DNA from: Aphodosoma sp045126975 | GTDB lineage: Bacteria > Bacteroidota > Bacteroidia > Bacteroidales > Paludibacteraceae | Assembly: GCA_045126975.1 (NCBI GenBank) | Contig: JBGVPL010000006.1 | Span: 1 to 64,000, forward strand | DNA: 64,000 nucleotides | Direction: 5' to 3' | In this document: positions 17,368 through 25,911 of the stretch, one piece after another | Position numbering within the stretch: position 1 is the first letter of the stretch | Layout: the number at the start of each line of letters is the position of its first letter | Program-made: the position numbers and the translations under genes | Notes under the pieces: model-generated | The model's database searches: none | The model's input: the letters and a program-made list of their open reading frames with translations, nothing else | Told to the model about the DNA's origin: nothing

Positions 17368-18114
17368 ATGGGGTTATTTAAGAAAATTATAGCAGGAGGG
17401 CTTGGTTGGGCTTTTGGAGGTCCTATTGGTGCAATTATAGGAGTAGCACTATCATCTTTATTTGATAGTGATAACTCGTTTGAGTATCAGAAGGTTGAGG
17501 AGAAACGTCACTCTTACAATTCTACTCGTGGGGCAAATGATTTTCAAGTAGTATTGCTTGTGTTGATGGCTGCCGTGGTGAAGGCAGATGGTAAGGTGGT
17601 GAAAGATGAATTGTCGGTTGTGAAACGTTTTTTAATCCAAAATTATGGCGAAGAAAGCGCTCGTGAAGCTTGGCAAGTTTTGAATCAGTTGTTGAAACAG
17701 AATATCGATGTTGCAAGTGTTGCTACTCAGTGTGGATTGAATTTGAATTATAGTATTCGTCTTCAGTTGCTTAATATGTTGTTTAGTGTAGCAGCTGGTG
17801 ATGGAGTGGTGAATGATACCGAAGTTGCTGTAATTAAAACTATTGCACATTATATGCGTGTAACAGAAGCCGATTTAGCTTCTATTGCTGCAATGTTTAC
17901 TAAACAATCTAATCCCGATTGGGCATATCAAGTGCTTGAACTTGAATCTAATTGCACAGATGAAGATATTAAAAAGGCATATCGTCGTATGGCAATGAAA
18001 TATCATCCCGATAAAGTGAATTCGTTAGGTGAAGAGGTGCGACAAAATGCGACAGAGAAGTTCCGTAAAGTGAAAGAGGCGTATGATTATTTAAAACAAC
18101 AGAGGGGAATTTAG
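17368..18114 (+). CDS. TerB-DnaJ co-chaperone-like protein
   Basis: 248 residues. A Gly-rich hydrophobic N-terminus (GGLGWAFGGPIGAIIGVALS, about 10-29) is followed by a TerB-like helical domain (about 58-175; LMAAVVKADGKVVKDELSVV and AAGDGVVNDTEVAVIKTIA) and a C-terminal J domain (about 185-248) with the HPD triad in MKYHPDKV. The J domain would stimulate a DnaK ATPase; the N-terminus suggests membrane association, as in DjlA-type proteins. The TerB role is not known. No neighbour points to a client. Confidence 0.85.
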   Translation: MGLFKKIIAGGLGWAFGGPIGAIIGVALSSLFDSDNSFEYQKVEEKRHSYNSTRGANDFQVVLLVLMAAVVKADGKVVKDELSVVKRFLIQNYGEESAREAWQVLNQLLKQNIDVASVATQCGLNLNYSIRLQLLNMLFSVAAGDGVVNDTEVAVIKTIAHYMRVTEADLASIAAMFTKQSNPDWAYQVLELESNCTDEDIKKAYRRMAMKYHPDKVNSLGEEVRQNATEKFRKVKEAYDYLKQQRGI

Positions 18115-18132
18115 GAAGTTGAAAGTTGAAAT
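18113..18132. repeat. GAAAGTT heptamers
   Basis: GAAGTTGAAAGTTGAAAT directly after the stop codon of the TerB-DnaJ gene, period 7. Confidence 0.6.
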
Positions 18133-18149
18133 AAAATCTATTTAGCTTA

Positions 18150-19769
18150 ATGAAAAAAATATTAACAATATTGACCCTTGTTTTTTTGCTTGTGCCACTA
18201 CATGCAAAAAAAGATAAGAAATCAGAGGCAGACCAATCCTTTGATGCGATGAAGCATGTTGAAATATATAATAGTGTGTTGCGTGAGTTGGAGATAAATT
18301 ATGTCGATACATTGAAACATGACAAATTACTCAAACTCTCGCTCGACCGTATGCTTTATGGACTTGATCCCTATACTTCGTATATTCCAGCATCAGATGA
18401 AGAGACGCTCAAACGTCTTCGTTCAGGACAATATGGAGGTATTGGTTCTATAATTACGCTTGTCGATAATAAGCCTTATCTTTCAGAGCCATATTATGGG
18501 ATGCCTGCACAAGCTAATGGATTGCGAGCTGGAGATGAGATACTTGAAATAGATGGAGAAAAATGCGAAGGTAAGTCAATATCAGAAGTTAGCGATATGC
18601 TTCGTGGTAAACCTCATACCGAGATAGTTGTTAAAGTACGACGTGAAGGAGAAAAGAAAATAATTAAGAAGACATTTTTGCGCGATATAATCCAAATGCC
18701 AACAGTGCCTTATTATGCAGAAGTGGCTGATGGTGTGGGGTATATTGTTATCCTCGATTTTATTGATAGAACAGCTGCTGATTTTGAGAAAGCATTAGCA
18801 GAGTTGGTGGAAAAACATAATATCAACAAGCTAATTATTGATTTGCGTAGTAATGGTGGTGGTTTAGTTGGTCAGGCTGTAGATATAGCTTCTTTGTTTG
18901 TGCCAAAAGGCACCGAGATAGTTTCGATGAAAGGGCGTCATCAAAGTAATAATACAAGTTACAAAACTAAGCGCGACCCGCTTTATCCTAACATGGAATT
19001 GTTGTTTTTGGTTGATGGTAATACCGCTTCGTCGTCGGAAATACTTTCGGGAGCAATGCAAGATTTAGATAGAGCATTTGTGCTTGGTGAACGTACATTC
19101 GGTAAAGGATTAGTGCAAAATGTGCGTGAATTGCCTTACGATAGTTATCTCAAAGTAACAACAGCAAAATATTATCTTCCATCAGGACGATGTGTGCAAG
19201 CAGTAGATTATGCCAATCGTCAAAATGGCACTACCCGTGTAATTCCTGATAGTCTTACAAAAGAGTTCCGTACTATCAAGGGGCGCATTGTGCGTGATGG
19301 CGGAGGTGTAATGCCTGATTCTGTTATTACAGAAGATATTACCTACAATATATCGCATTATTTATATTTGAAACATATCTATTTCAAATATGCAAATCGT
19401 TTTGTCAGTCAGCATTCTACAATTGCATCTGCCGATAAATTCACATTGACAGATGAAGAATATGCTGATTTTTGTACTTTTGTTAAAGAGTCAGGTTTTA
19501 CTTATCAACTCGAAAGTAATCGTTATTTGCAAGAGTTACAAGATATGGTAAAGATGGAGGGTTATGATGAGTTGACAAAGGATTTGTTTAACCAATTATC
19601 AGAGCAATTAAAACCTAATGTTGAGAATGATTTACTTCGTTTTCGTGGAGACATACAAGAGATGTTAGAATTGGAGATAGTGAAACGCTATTATTACCAA
19701 AAAGGAGCAATAGAGTATGGACTCCGTACTGATAATTGGCTTAAAACTGCAATCTCACTACTAAAATAG
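18150..19769 (+). CDS. S41 family C-terminal processing peptidase
   Basis: 539 residues, periplasmic tail-specific protease (CtpA/Prc type). Signal peptide at about 1-19 (MKKILTILTLVFLLVPLHA). PDZ domain at about 90-165 (GGIGSIITLVDNKPYLSEPY, GLRAGDEILEIDGE), then the S41 core with IIDLRSNGGGLVGQAVDIAS, the nucleophile serine in NTASSSEILSGAMQDL and the general-base lysine in ERTFGKGLVQN. A C-terminal helical extension of about 150 residues follows. Such enzymes degrade or trim periplasmic proteins from their C-termini. Followed by a hairpin-forming repeat region. Confidence 0.92.
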   Translation: MKKILTILTLVFLLVPLHAKKDKKSEADQSFDAMKHVEIYNSVLRELEINYVDTLKHDKLLKLSLDRMLYGLDPYTSYIPASDEETLKRLRSGQYGGIGSIITLVDNKPYLSEPYYGMPAQANGLRAGDEILEIDGEKCEGKSISEVSDMLRGKPHTEIVVKVRREGEKKIIKKTFLRDIIQMPTVPYYAEVADGVGYIVILDFIDRTAADFEKALAELVEKHNINKLIIDLRSNGGGLVGQAVDIASLFVPKGTEIVSMKGRHQSNNTSYKTKRDPLYPNMELLFLVDGNTASSSEILSGAMQDLDRAFVLGERTFGKGLVQNVRELPYDSYLKVTTAKYYLPSGRCVQAVDYANRQNGTTRVIPDSLTKEFRTIKGRIVRDGGGVMPDSVITEDITYNISHYLYLKHIYFKYANRFVSQHSTIASADKFTLTDEEYADFCTFVKESGFTYQLESNRYLQELQDMVKMEGYDELTKDLFNQLSEQLKPNVENDLLRFRGDIQEMLELEIVKRYYYQKGAIEYGLRTDNWLKTAISLLK

Positions 19770-19858
19770 TAACGAGTAATTCTGTAACGAGTAACGAGAA
19801 CCATCCGGTTATAAACAAACGAGCGCAGCGAGTAAGTCCCGCTACTCGTTACTAAAAA
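19768..19858. repeat. GTAACGA heptamers with inverted partner
   Basis: GTAACGAGTAATTCTGTAAC and later GTAACGAGTAACGAG are mirrored by CTACTCGTTACT, giving a long imperfect hairpin between the protease and kinase-RapZ genes. The same pair of motifs recurs at 32527-32610. Confidence 0.75.
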
Positions 19859-19874
19859 ACTAAATATCTAATAT

Positions 19875-21293
19875 ATGAAACAACTTGAAGAACTTTTTGT
19901 TCAGTACAAGCATTCTGCTCCTAAAAGTATAGAGGAGTTGCCTTCTTCTGGCTCAAATCGTCGTTATTTTCGTTTGACTGCTGATGACGATTCAACTATT
20001 ATTGGCGTTATGGGTACGTCGGAAGATGAGAATGTAGCCTTTGTTAAAATAGCAGAACATTTTCTCCGTCAAGGACTTCCTGTGCCTGAAGTATATGGAA
20101 TGTCTGAGGATAAAAAATTCTATATACAACAAGACCTTGGTGATAATATTCTCTTCAAAATGACAGAGAAAGGTCGCACTTGTGGTTCTTTCAATGAGGA
20201 AGAACGTGAAATGTTGCGTAAAACAATGGCAAAACTTCCTGCACTTCAATTTCTTGGTGCAGAAGGACTTGATTTCAATGTTTGCTATCCTCAACCTGAG
20301 TTTGACGAACGAATGATTTCATTTGACCTCAACTACTTTAAATATTGTTTCCTTAAAGCAACAGGTATTGAATTCTCTGAAATCAAACTTGAAGATGATT
20401 TCCGTCGTATGAGCGACATTCTTATGCGTAGTACATCGGCTACATTCCTTTATCGTGATTTCCAATCTCGTAATGTGATGTTCCATAATAATGAGCCTTA
20501 TTTTATTGATTTTCAAGGTGGTCGTAAAGGACCTATCTACTACGACGTGGCATCATTTGTATGGCAAGCTAAGGCAAATTATTCAGAGGAGTTGCGCGAA
20601 GAATTGCTCAAAACCTATCTCGACGCACTTCGTCAGTATATGCCTGTTGATGAAACTTATTTCCGTCAACAATTGCGCCATTTCGTATTGTTCCGTACTT
20701 TACAAGTGCTTGGAGCTTATGGTTTTAGGGGCTATTTCGAAAAGAAACCTCACTTCCTTCAATCAGTGCCATACGCAATGGATAATCTTCGTCGTTTGTT
20801 GCGTGAGCCATTCAAAGAATATCCATATCTTTCGCAGATACTTAACGAATTGACACAGATGCGTCAGTTCTACGAAATGACACCAGAGCGCAAACTTCAA
20901 GTAAAAATCTATAGTTTCGCTTATAAAAAAGGTGTTCCAAACGATATGACAGGCAATGGTGGAGGATATGTATTTGACTGTCGTGCTATCAACAATCCTG
21001 GTAAATATGAGCATTATAAACACTTTACTGGCCTTGATAAAGAGGTAATTAAATTCCTTGAAGATGATGGCGAGGTATTTAAATTCTTAGATAATGCTTA
21101 CCAACTTGTAGATGCTCACGTACAACGTTTTATCGAACGCAAATTTACTAACCTCATGGTAAGTTTCGGCTGTACTGGCGGTCAACACCGTTCAGTTTAT
21201 TGCGCTGAACGCCTTGCTGAGCATTTAAGCAAGAAGTTTGATATAAAAATCAAAATAATCCACCGCGAACAAGACATCGAAAAAGAACTCTAA
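19875..21293 (+). CDS. AmgK-like sugar kinase fused to RapZ C-terminal domain
   Basis: 472 residues with two domains. Residues 1 to about 320 are an APH-type phosphotransferase: nucleotide loop SSGSNRRYFRL, catalytic loop YRDFQSRNVMF, metal-binding FIDFQGGRKGPIYYDVAS. This resembles AmgK, which phosphorylates the anomeric position of N-acetylmuramate or GlcNAc in cell-wall recycling. Residues about 343-472 match the C-terminal domain of RapZ (YKKGVPNDMTGNGGGYVFDC, VSFGCTGGQHRSVYCAERL), in enterobacteria a GlcN6P sensor. The next gene is a MurU-like nucleotidyltransferase, which supports the recycling role. The joined sensing role is inference; the two-domain layout is seen directly. Confidence 0.85.
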   Translation: MKQLEELFVQYKHSAPKSIEELPSSGSNRRYFRLTADDDSTIIGVMGTSEDENVAFVKIAEHFLRQGLPVPEVYGMSEDKKFYIQQDLGDNILFKMTEKGRTCGSFNEEEREMLRKTMAKLPALQFLGAEGLDFNVCYPQPEFDERMISFDLNYFKYCFLKATGIEFSEIKLEDDFRRMSDILMRSTSATFLYRDFQSRNVMFHNNEPYFIDFQGGRKGPIYYDVASFVWQAKANYSEELREELLKTYLDALRQYMPVDETYFRQQLRHFVLFRTLQVLGAYGFRGYFEKKPHFLQSVPYAMDNLRRLLREPFKEYPYLSQILNELTQMRQFYEMTPERKLQVKIYSFAYKKGVPNDMTGNGGGYVFDCRAINNPGKYEHYKHFTGLDKEVIKFLEDDGEVFKFLDNAYQLVDAHVQRFIERKFTNLMVSFGCTGGQHRSVYCAERLAEHLSKKFDIKIKIIHREQDIEKEL

Positions 21294-21407
21294 ATTAGTT
21301 ATTAGTGTTTAGTTATTAACGATAAAATATACACTATACACTATACACTATACACTATTAACTAATCATTATCCACTATTCATTACTAACTACTAATTAC
21401 TCATTAA
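21294..21407. repeat. TTAGTTA / CTATACA heptamer tract
   Basis: TTAGTTATTAGTGTTTAGTT, then CTATACA repeated at least three times, then ACTAATCATT-type units; all with 7-bp phase, with inverted TTAGTTATTA / TAACTAATCA partners. It fills the whole gap between the kinase-RapZ and MurU-like genes. Confidence 0.8.
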
Positions 21408-21412
21408 ATAAA

Positions 21413-22162
21413 ATGTCCCCCGAAGGAGAAATACAAGCGTTTATATTTGCAGCGGGTTTAGGTACTCGCCTCAGACCTATTACCGATACAATGCCGAAGG
21501 CATTAGTTCCAATCGCAGGTCGTCCATTGATAGAGCATGTAATCGAATCATTGCAATGTCAAGGAGTTAACGATTTTATCGTCAATGTTCATCACTTTGC
21601 TGAACAAGTAGAAGAATATCTTACTGAACGTAGCGATTTCGGCTCATTGGCTATATCCGACGAGCGCGATTTGTTGCGCGAAACAGGTGGAGCCATCAAG
21701 CATGCCGAGCCTCTCTTCAATGGCAACCCATTTGTCGTGCATAACGTTGATATTATAAGTAATGTGGATTTGCAAAATCTCTTGTCAATGCACAAAGCGT
21801 CCTCTTTGGCAACATTGTTGGTAAGCGATCGCAAAACACAACGTTATCTATTATTTAACGATGAGATGCGACTCGTAGGTTGGACCAATATTGCTACAGG
21901 CGAAGTCAAATCACCATATAAAGACTTGGATTTCAATGCATGTCGCAAATATGCCTTTTCAGGTATTCATATTATTGAACCACGCATTTGTGAATTGATG
22001 ACCAATTGGTCCGACAAATTTTCAATCATAGATTTCTATCTCGACGTATTAGCCGAGCAAGAGATATATGGTGTAGTACAAGACAACCTTCGTATGATAG
22101 ATGTAGGCAAACTCAACTCTCTCGATGATGCCGAAAAACTCCTTGATGAACTAAAAGATTAA
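21413..22162 (+). CDS. MurU-like sugar-1-phosphate nucleotidyltransferase
   Basis: 249 residues; nucleotidyltransferase of the RmlA/MurU type. The N-terminus has the signature FAAGLGTRLRPITDTMPKAL (about 12-31) for NTP binding, and ETGGAIKHAEPLF plus VHNVDIISNVDL for sugar and metal binding. In MurU, MurNAc-1-phosphate is turned into UDP-MurNAc. It follows an AmgK-like kinase, so the two would form the two-step recycling bypass to UDP-MurNAc. Substrate choice cannot be proven from sequence; HddC-like or mannose-1-phosphate enzymes are alternatives. Cytoplasmic. Confidence 0.8.
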   Translation: MSPEGEIQAFIFAAGLGTRLRPITDTMPKALVPIAGRPLIEHVIESLQCQGVNDFIVNVHHFAEQVEEYLTERSDFGSLAISDERDLLRETGGAIKHAEPLFNGNPFVVHNVDIISNVDLQNLLSMHKASSLATLLVSDRKTQRYLLFNDEMRLVGWTNIATGEVKSPYKDLDFNACRKYAFSGIHIIEPRICELMTNWSDKFSIIDFYLDVLAEQEIYGVVQDNLRMIDVGKLNSLDDAEKLLDELKD

Positions 22163-22210
22163 ATTCTCAACTCTCAACTCTCAACTCTCAACTTTCAATT
22201 TTCAACTTCA
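22163..22210. repeat. TCAACTC heptamer tract
   Basis: ATTCTCAACTCTCAACTCTC onward: five units of TCAACTC drifting to TCAACTT and TCAATTT, filling the gap before tatD. Confidence 0.85.
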
Positions 22211-22978
22211 ATGATTGATACCCATTCACATATTTACGACCCTGATTTCGATTCTGACCGAGTAGAAGTCGTTAATCGTGCAATAGAGGCAGGAGTAGAA
22301 AAGGTACTTTTGGCAAATGTTGATACATCAACCATCGAACAAATGCTACAATGCCATAGTCAATACCCTGATTTTACATCTATGGCAATGGGGCTACATC
22401 CAACCAGCGTAAAAGAAGATTGGCTGTTAGAGTTGCGAAACGTAGAGGATGCTTTGCGTGCAGGAGATAAGTATCATGCAATAGGCGAGATAGGTCTTGA
22501 TTTGTATTGGGATAAAACATTTATTGCTGAACAAGAGAAAGCTCTTGAACAACAATTAGATTGGGCTATTTCACTTGATTTACCTGTTATATTACACATT
22601 CGAAAAGCACATGCCGAAACCTTCAAAGTTCTCAACAAATTTAAAGGTAAAACAATTCGTGGCGTATTTCATTGCTTTGGAGGTGGAGTAGAGGAGGCAC
22701 GTAAAGCCGTAGATATGGGTTTTTTGCTTGGAATAGGAGGTGTAGTTACATACAAAAATTCAAATTTAGGCGAGATAATTGCGCCAATCGGAATCAACCA
22801 TATTCTTCTTGAAACCGATGCTCCATACCTCTCGCCAGTCCCTAATCGAGGTAAACGAAATGAACCATCTAATTTGGTCTATGTGAGAGACCATTTAGGA
22901 TTAATTTTTCATAAAAATCCTCAAAAAGTTGACGAAATAACAACCAAAAATGCACGTCAATTATTTAATTTTGATTAA
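22211..22978 (+). CDS. tatD: TatD family metal-dependent hydrolase
   Basis: 255 residues, the normal length. TIM-barrel amidohydrolase fold with MIDTHSHIYDPDF at the N-terminus (metal-binding His-x-His), AIGEIGLDLYW, VFHCFGG and LETDAPYLSPVPNRGKRNEP. TatD enzymes are cytoplasmic Mg-dependent 3'-5' exonucleases for DNA and RNA; some act on D-aminoacyl-tRNA. Last gene before the ExbB operon and separated from its upstream neighbour only by a heptamer tract. Confidence 0.92.
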   Translation: MIDTHSHIYDPDFDSDRVEVVNRAIEAGVEKVLLANVDTSTIEQMLQCHSQYPDFTSMAMGLHPTSVKEDWLLELRNVEDALRAGDKYHAIGEIGLDLYWDKTFIAEQEKALEQQLDWAISLDLPVILHIRKAHAETFKVLNKFKGKTIRGVFHCFGGGVEEARKAVDMGFLLGIGGVVTYKNSNLGEIIAPIGINHILLETDAPYLSPVPNRGKRNEPSNLVYVRDHLGLIFHKNPQKVDEITTKNARQLFNFD

Positions 22979-23246
22979 AAATATAGATCAAAAAGATAAA
23001 AAAAAAGTGAATTAGCGAGAAATTTATTTTGCTTTTCGTTGAAAATCAATGTTTTTGGTAAGTAATAAAAAAATAGATAAAAAAAAACTAAAAATTAGTG
23101 ATTAATTCATGATTTTTTGCTAATTTGCAACCGATTTTGGAGCATTGCATAATATAGACTTATTGTGCACGTTTTGATGTAAAAAAATCAAACCTTAGAC
23201 ATAAAATAATTAACTAAATACTAACTTAAAAAAACAAAAAACAACA

Positions 23247-24059
23247 ATGAAAAAATTCTTTGCAATGATGACTGTTGTAGCATTCCTTGGTTTTGGTGCT
23301 GCAAACGTTATGGCTCAAGAAGCTGAGGCTCCTGTAGCAAATGACACAACAACTGAAGTAGTTGCTCCTGAAGCAGCTATTGAAGAAGCAGCTGTAGTAG
23401 AAGAAGTAGCTGCTGCAACTGAAGAACAATCTATGTACCAAGTTCTCAAAATCAAATTTATCGAGGGTGGTGCAGGCTTCATGTCTCTCGTAGTATTCTG
23501 TTTGATTTTCGGTCTTGCTCTTTCTATCGAGCGTATCATTTATTTGAACCTTGCTAACGTAAACACTAACAAACTTCTCAAACGTATCGACGAAGCTTGG
23601 GCTAAAGGTGGTGTAGAAGCAGCTCTCGAAATCTGCCGTAACACTCGTGGTCCTATCGCATCTATCTTCTATCAAGGCCTTTCTCGTTACGACGAAGGCG
23701 TAGAAGTAGTTGAAAAATCAGTTGCTTCTTACGGTTCAGTTCAACTTGGTCTTCTCGAACGTAACCTTTCATGGATTTCTCTTTTCATTGGTCTTTCTTC
23801 AATGTTAGGTTTCTTAGGTACTATCGTAGGTATGATTCAAGCATTCGACAAAATCCAACAAGTAGGTGATATGTCTGCTTCAGTTGTAGCAGGTGGTATC
23901 AAAGTTGCGTTGTTGACAACTCTCCTCGGTCTTGTTGTTGCTATGATTCTTCAAGTATTCTATAACTATCTTCTCGCTCGTATCGACTCTATCGTTACTG
24001 ATATGGAAGATTCTTCTATCTCTTTGCTTGATATCGTAGTTAAATATTCAAAAAAATAA
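23247..24059 (+). CDS. exbB: ExbB/TolQ proton channel protein with acidic N-terminal extension
   Basis: 270 residues. A signal-like first segment (about 1-24) is followed by a low-complexity Ala/Glu/Val stretch (about 25-65), probably periplasmic, then the MotA/TolQ/ExbB channel: TM at about 77-96, and the conserved helix pair around FIGLSSMLGFLGTIVGMIQA and VAGGIKVALLTTLLGLVVAM. With ExbD it would form the inner-membrane proton-driven motor that powers TonB-dependent transport. The N-terminal extension is absent from E. coli ExbB. The 268-nt leader has a weak -7-like element near 23120 (CTAATTTG) but no clear -33 partner. First gene of a four-gene operon. Confidence 0.9.
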   Translation: MKKFFAMMTVVAFLGFGAANVMAQEAEAPVANDTTTEVVAPEAAIEEAAVVEEVAAATEEQSMYQVLKIKFIEGGAGFMSLVVFCLIFGLALSIERIIYLNLANVNTNKLLKRIDEAWAKGGVEAALEICRNTRGPIASIFYQGLSRYDEGVEVVEKSVASYGSVQLGLLERNLSWISLFIGLSSMLGFLGTIVGMIQAFDKIQQVGDMSASVVAGGIKVALLTTLLGLVVAMILQVFYNYLLARIDSIVTDMEDSSISLLDIVVKYSKK

Positions 24060-24069
24060 TTGATCTACC

Positions 24070-24549
24070 ATGAATAAATTTATTGAAAAATTGCCTAAAT
24101 TCACCTTGTGGGCTCTATTTGCTGTCTCATTGGTGATTGCAGGTTTCTTTATCTTTGGCGGACAAACTGAAGTTGAAGGCAATGGTGGAGAATTATTGTC
24201 AACTCCAGTTTACACAGGCCTATTCCTCAACTGGACATACGCTCTCTTTGCTATCGCAGTTATTGCAACGCTTGTTGCTTCTGTGTTTACTTTTGTAACA
24301 AACTTCCGCAAAAATCCTAAAAAAGGTATTGGAACACTTGTTGTTTTAGTTGTATTTGCTCTCGTATTCGTAATTTCTTGGGCTATCGGTTCTCCTGAAA
24401 AACTCGAAATCATCGGTTACGAAGGTACAGACAACGTTGGTTTCTGGGCTCAATACGCTGATATGTGTATGTATGCAACTATCATTTTTGCATCTGCAAC
24501 TATCCTTGCTTTGTTAGGCTCAACATTGTATTCAAAAATTAAAGGTTAA
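24070..24549 (+). CDS. Small integral membrane protein inside the ExbB-ExbD operon
   Basis: 159 residues; no family I can name. Four predicted membrane segments (about 15-32, 55-77, 91-110 and 132-153), with a polar loop GQTEVEGNGGELLSTP after the first. It lies 10 nt after exbB and 24 nt before exbD1, so it is surely part of the motor operon. A role as an accessory of the ExbB/ExbD complex is inference from position. Confidence 0.75.
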   Translation: MNKFIEKLPKFTLWALFAVSLVIAGFFIFGGQTEVEGNGGELLSTPVYTGLFLNWTYALFAIAVIATLVASVFTFVTNFRKNPKKGIGTLVVLVVFALVFVISWAIGSPEKLEIIGYEGTDNVGFWAQYADMCMYATIIFASATILALLGSTLYSKIKG

Positions 24550-24573
24550 TTCCTTGTTATAAAAACGAGAAAA

Positions 24574-25191
24574 ATGGCTAATAAAAGAAAATTACCTGAA
24601 ATTAATGCGAGTCAAATGGCTGACATCTCGTTCTTGCTTTTGATTTTCTGGCTTTGTTCTACAACAATGTCAACCGATCAAGGTCTTTCTCGTCGTCTTC
24701 CACCACCACTTCCACCTAATATGGAAAAACCTGATGTGGAGGTTAACGAACGTAATATCTTTATTGTGTTGATTAACTCTCAAAATCAATTGCTCGTACA
24801 AGGTGAACCTATGGATGTTCGTCAACTTCGCGAAGAGGCTAAAGCATTTATCCTCAATGCCGAAAACGATATTCATAAGCCAGAACTTTTTGAAGTTGCT
24901 GCTGATATTTTGGATAAAAATGGTAATGTAGAACGTACTCTCAAAACGATTACTACTAAAAACCACGTTATCTCATTGCAAAACGACCGTGGTACTACTT
25001 ACGATAAATATATCGAAGTACAAAACGAGTTGGTAGCAGCTTATAGCGAAGTTCGTGACGCATATTCACGTAGAGAGTTTGGTGGTCTTACTTTCAATGA
25101 GTTGACTGCAGAACAACAAGAAGCTGTTCAAACTCTCTTCCCTCAAAAGATATCAGAAGCTGAACCTAAAAACTATGGAGGAAAAAAATAA
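24574..25191 (+). CDS. exbD: ExbD/TolR biopolymer transport protein 1
   Basis: 205 residues. Short cytoplasmic N-terminus, then a single TM (about 15-32) starting with the conserved Asp in NASQMADISFLLLIFWLCST, the proton-carrying residue of ExbD. The periplasmic domain is longer than in E. coli ExbD (about 140) and carries a Glu-rich segment before the end. Its stop codon overlaps the start of the second exbD by one base (TAATG), a sign of coupled translation. Confidence 0.88.
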   Translation: MANKRKLPEINASQMADISFLLLIFWLCSTTMSTDQGLSRRLPPPLPPNMEKPDVEVNERNIFIVLINSQNQLLVQGEPMDVRQLREEAKAFILNAENDIHKPELFEVAADILDKNGNVERTLKTITTKNHVISLQNDRGTTYDKYIEVQNELVAAYSEVRDAYSRREFGGLTFNELTAEQQEAVQTLFPQKISEAEPKNYGGKK

Positions 25192-25661
25192 TGGCACAAA
25201 TTAGAAAAGGTGGTAAAAAAGAGGTACCTGGTGTTAATACATCATCTTTGCCTGACATCGTGTTTATGCTTTTGTTCTTCTTCATGGCAACAACTACAAT
25301 GAAAGAGGTTTCTTTCAAAGTGGACGTAAAGGTTCCTGAAGCTACAGAACTTCAAAAACTCGAAAAGAAATCGCTTGTTCGTTACATCTATGTTGGTACT
25401 CCTATGAAAGAATACCAAAAAATGTATGGTAAGGAGTCTCGCGTTCAGCTTGACGATGCATTCGCAGAGGTAGATGAAATCGAAATGTTCATCGAAAATG
25501 AGCGTAATGCCATGAAAGAGAGTGATCAAGGTTTGCTTACTGTTTCTATCAAGGCTGACAAAGACACTAAAATGGGTATCATTACCGATATCAAACAAGC
25601 TCTTCGTCGTGCTCAAGCTCTTAAAATTAACTATGCGGCTACAAAACGTATGAGTTATTAA
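25191..25661 (+). CDS. exbD: ExbD/TolR biopolymer transport protein 2
   Basis: 156 residues. N-terminus NTSSLPDIVFMLLFFFMATT has the conserved Asp and single TM (about 19-37). The C-terminal part (KMGIITDIKQALRRAQALKI) matches the ExbD periplasmic fold. Paired with the longer ExbD just upstream; two unlike ExbD proteins per motor are common in Bacteroidota. Operon ends at the hairpin at 25684. Confidence 0.88.
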   Translation: MAQIRKGGKKEVPGVNTSSLPDIVFMLLFFFMATTTMKEVSFKVDVKVPEATELQKLEKKSLVRYIYVGTPMKEYQKMYGKESRVQLDDAFAEVDEIEMFIENERNAMKESDQGLLTVSIKADKDTKMGIITDIKQALRRAQALKINYAATKRMSY

Positions 25662-25683
25662 GATTTGCTTAATATATGAAAAG

Positions 25684-25715
25684 AGGACTATCATAATAGA
25701 TGGTCCTTTTTTTTT
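25684..25715 (+). terminator. Terminator of the exbB operon
   Basis: AGGACTATC pairs with GATGGTCCT around ATAATA, followed by T9. Confidence 0.8.
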
Positions 25716-25817
25716 GCAAAAAACGTAAGGGTAAGCGTTAAAAATAGTTAACAGGAAGGGGGGGGGTAGAAGCATATTTTTCTTTGGTAAAAAGTAGGTT
25801 GAATGAAATATAATTGT

Positions 25818-25825
25818 TAACTTTG
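25818..25825 (+). promoter_or_regulatory. -7 promoter element before the 161-residue T9SS protein
   Basis: TAACTTTG is a consensus -7 box; no TTG lies at the usual 19-20 nt upstream, so only half of the promoter is clear. Confidence 0.4.
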
Positions 25826-25831
25826 CATCAT

Positions 25832-25860
25832 AGTAGGGACGCAGCGTGCTGCGTCCCTAC
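25832..25860. repeat. GC-richer variant of the GAGACGC palindrome
   Basis: GTAGGGACGCAGC / GCTGCGTCCCTAC: a perfect palindrome with paired compensatory changes relative to the GAGACGCAAT family (GAGAC to GGGAC, CAAT to CAGC). It lies in the 5' leader of the next gene. Confidence 0.75.
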
Positions 25861-25911
25861 AGGGAATTGTTAATAACTAATCATTAATAACTAAAAAAAA
25901 GGAGGTATTTT

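Noticed and set aside
23100..23130. Consensus promoter for exbB
   Set aside because: The best -7 candidate (CTAATTTG) has two mismatches to TAnnTTTG and no TTG at the right distance, so I did not list it as a promoter.
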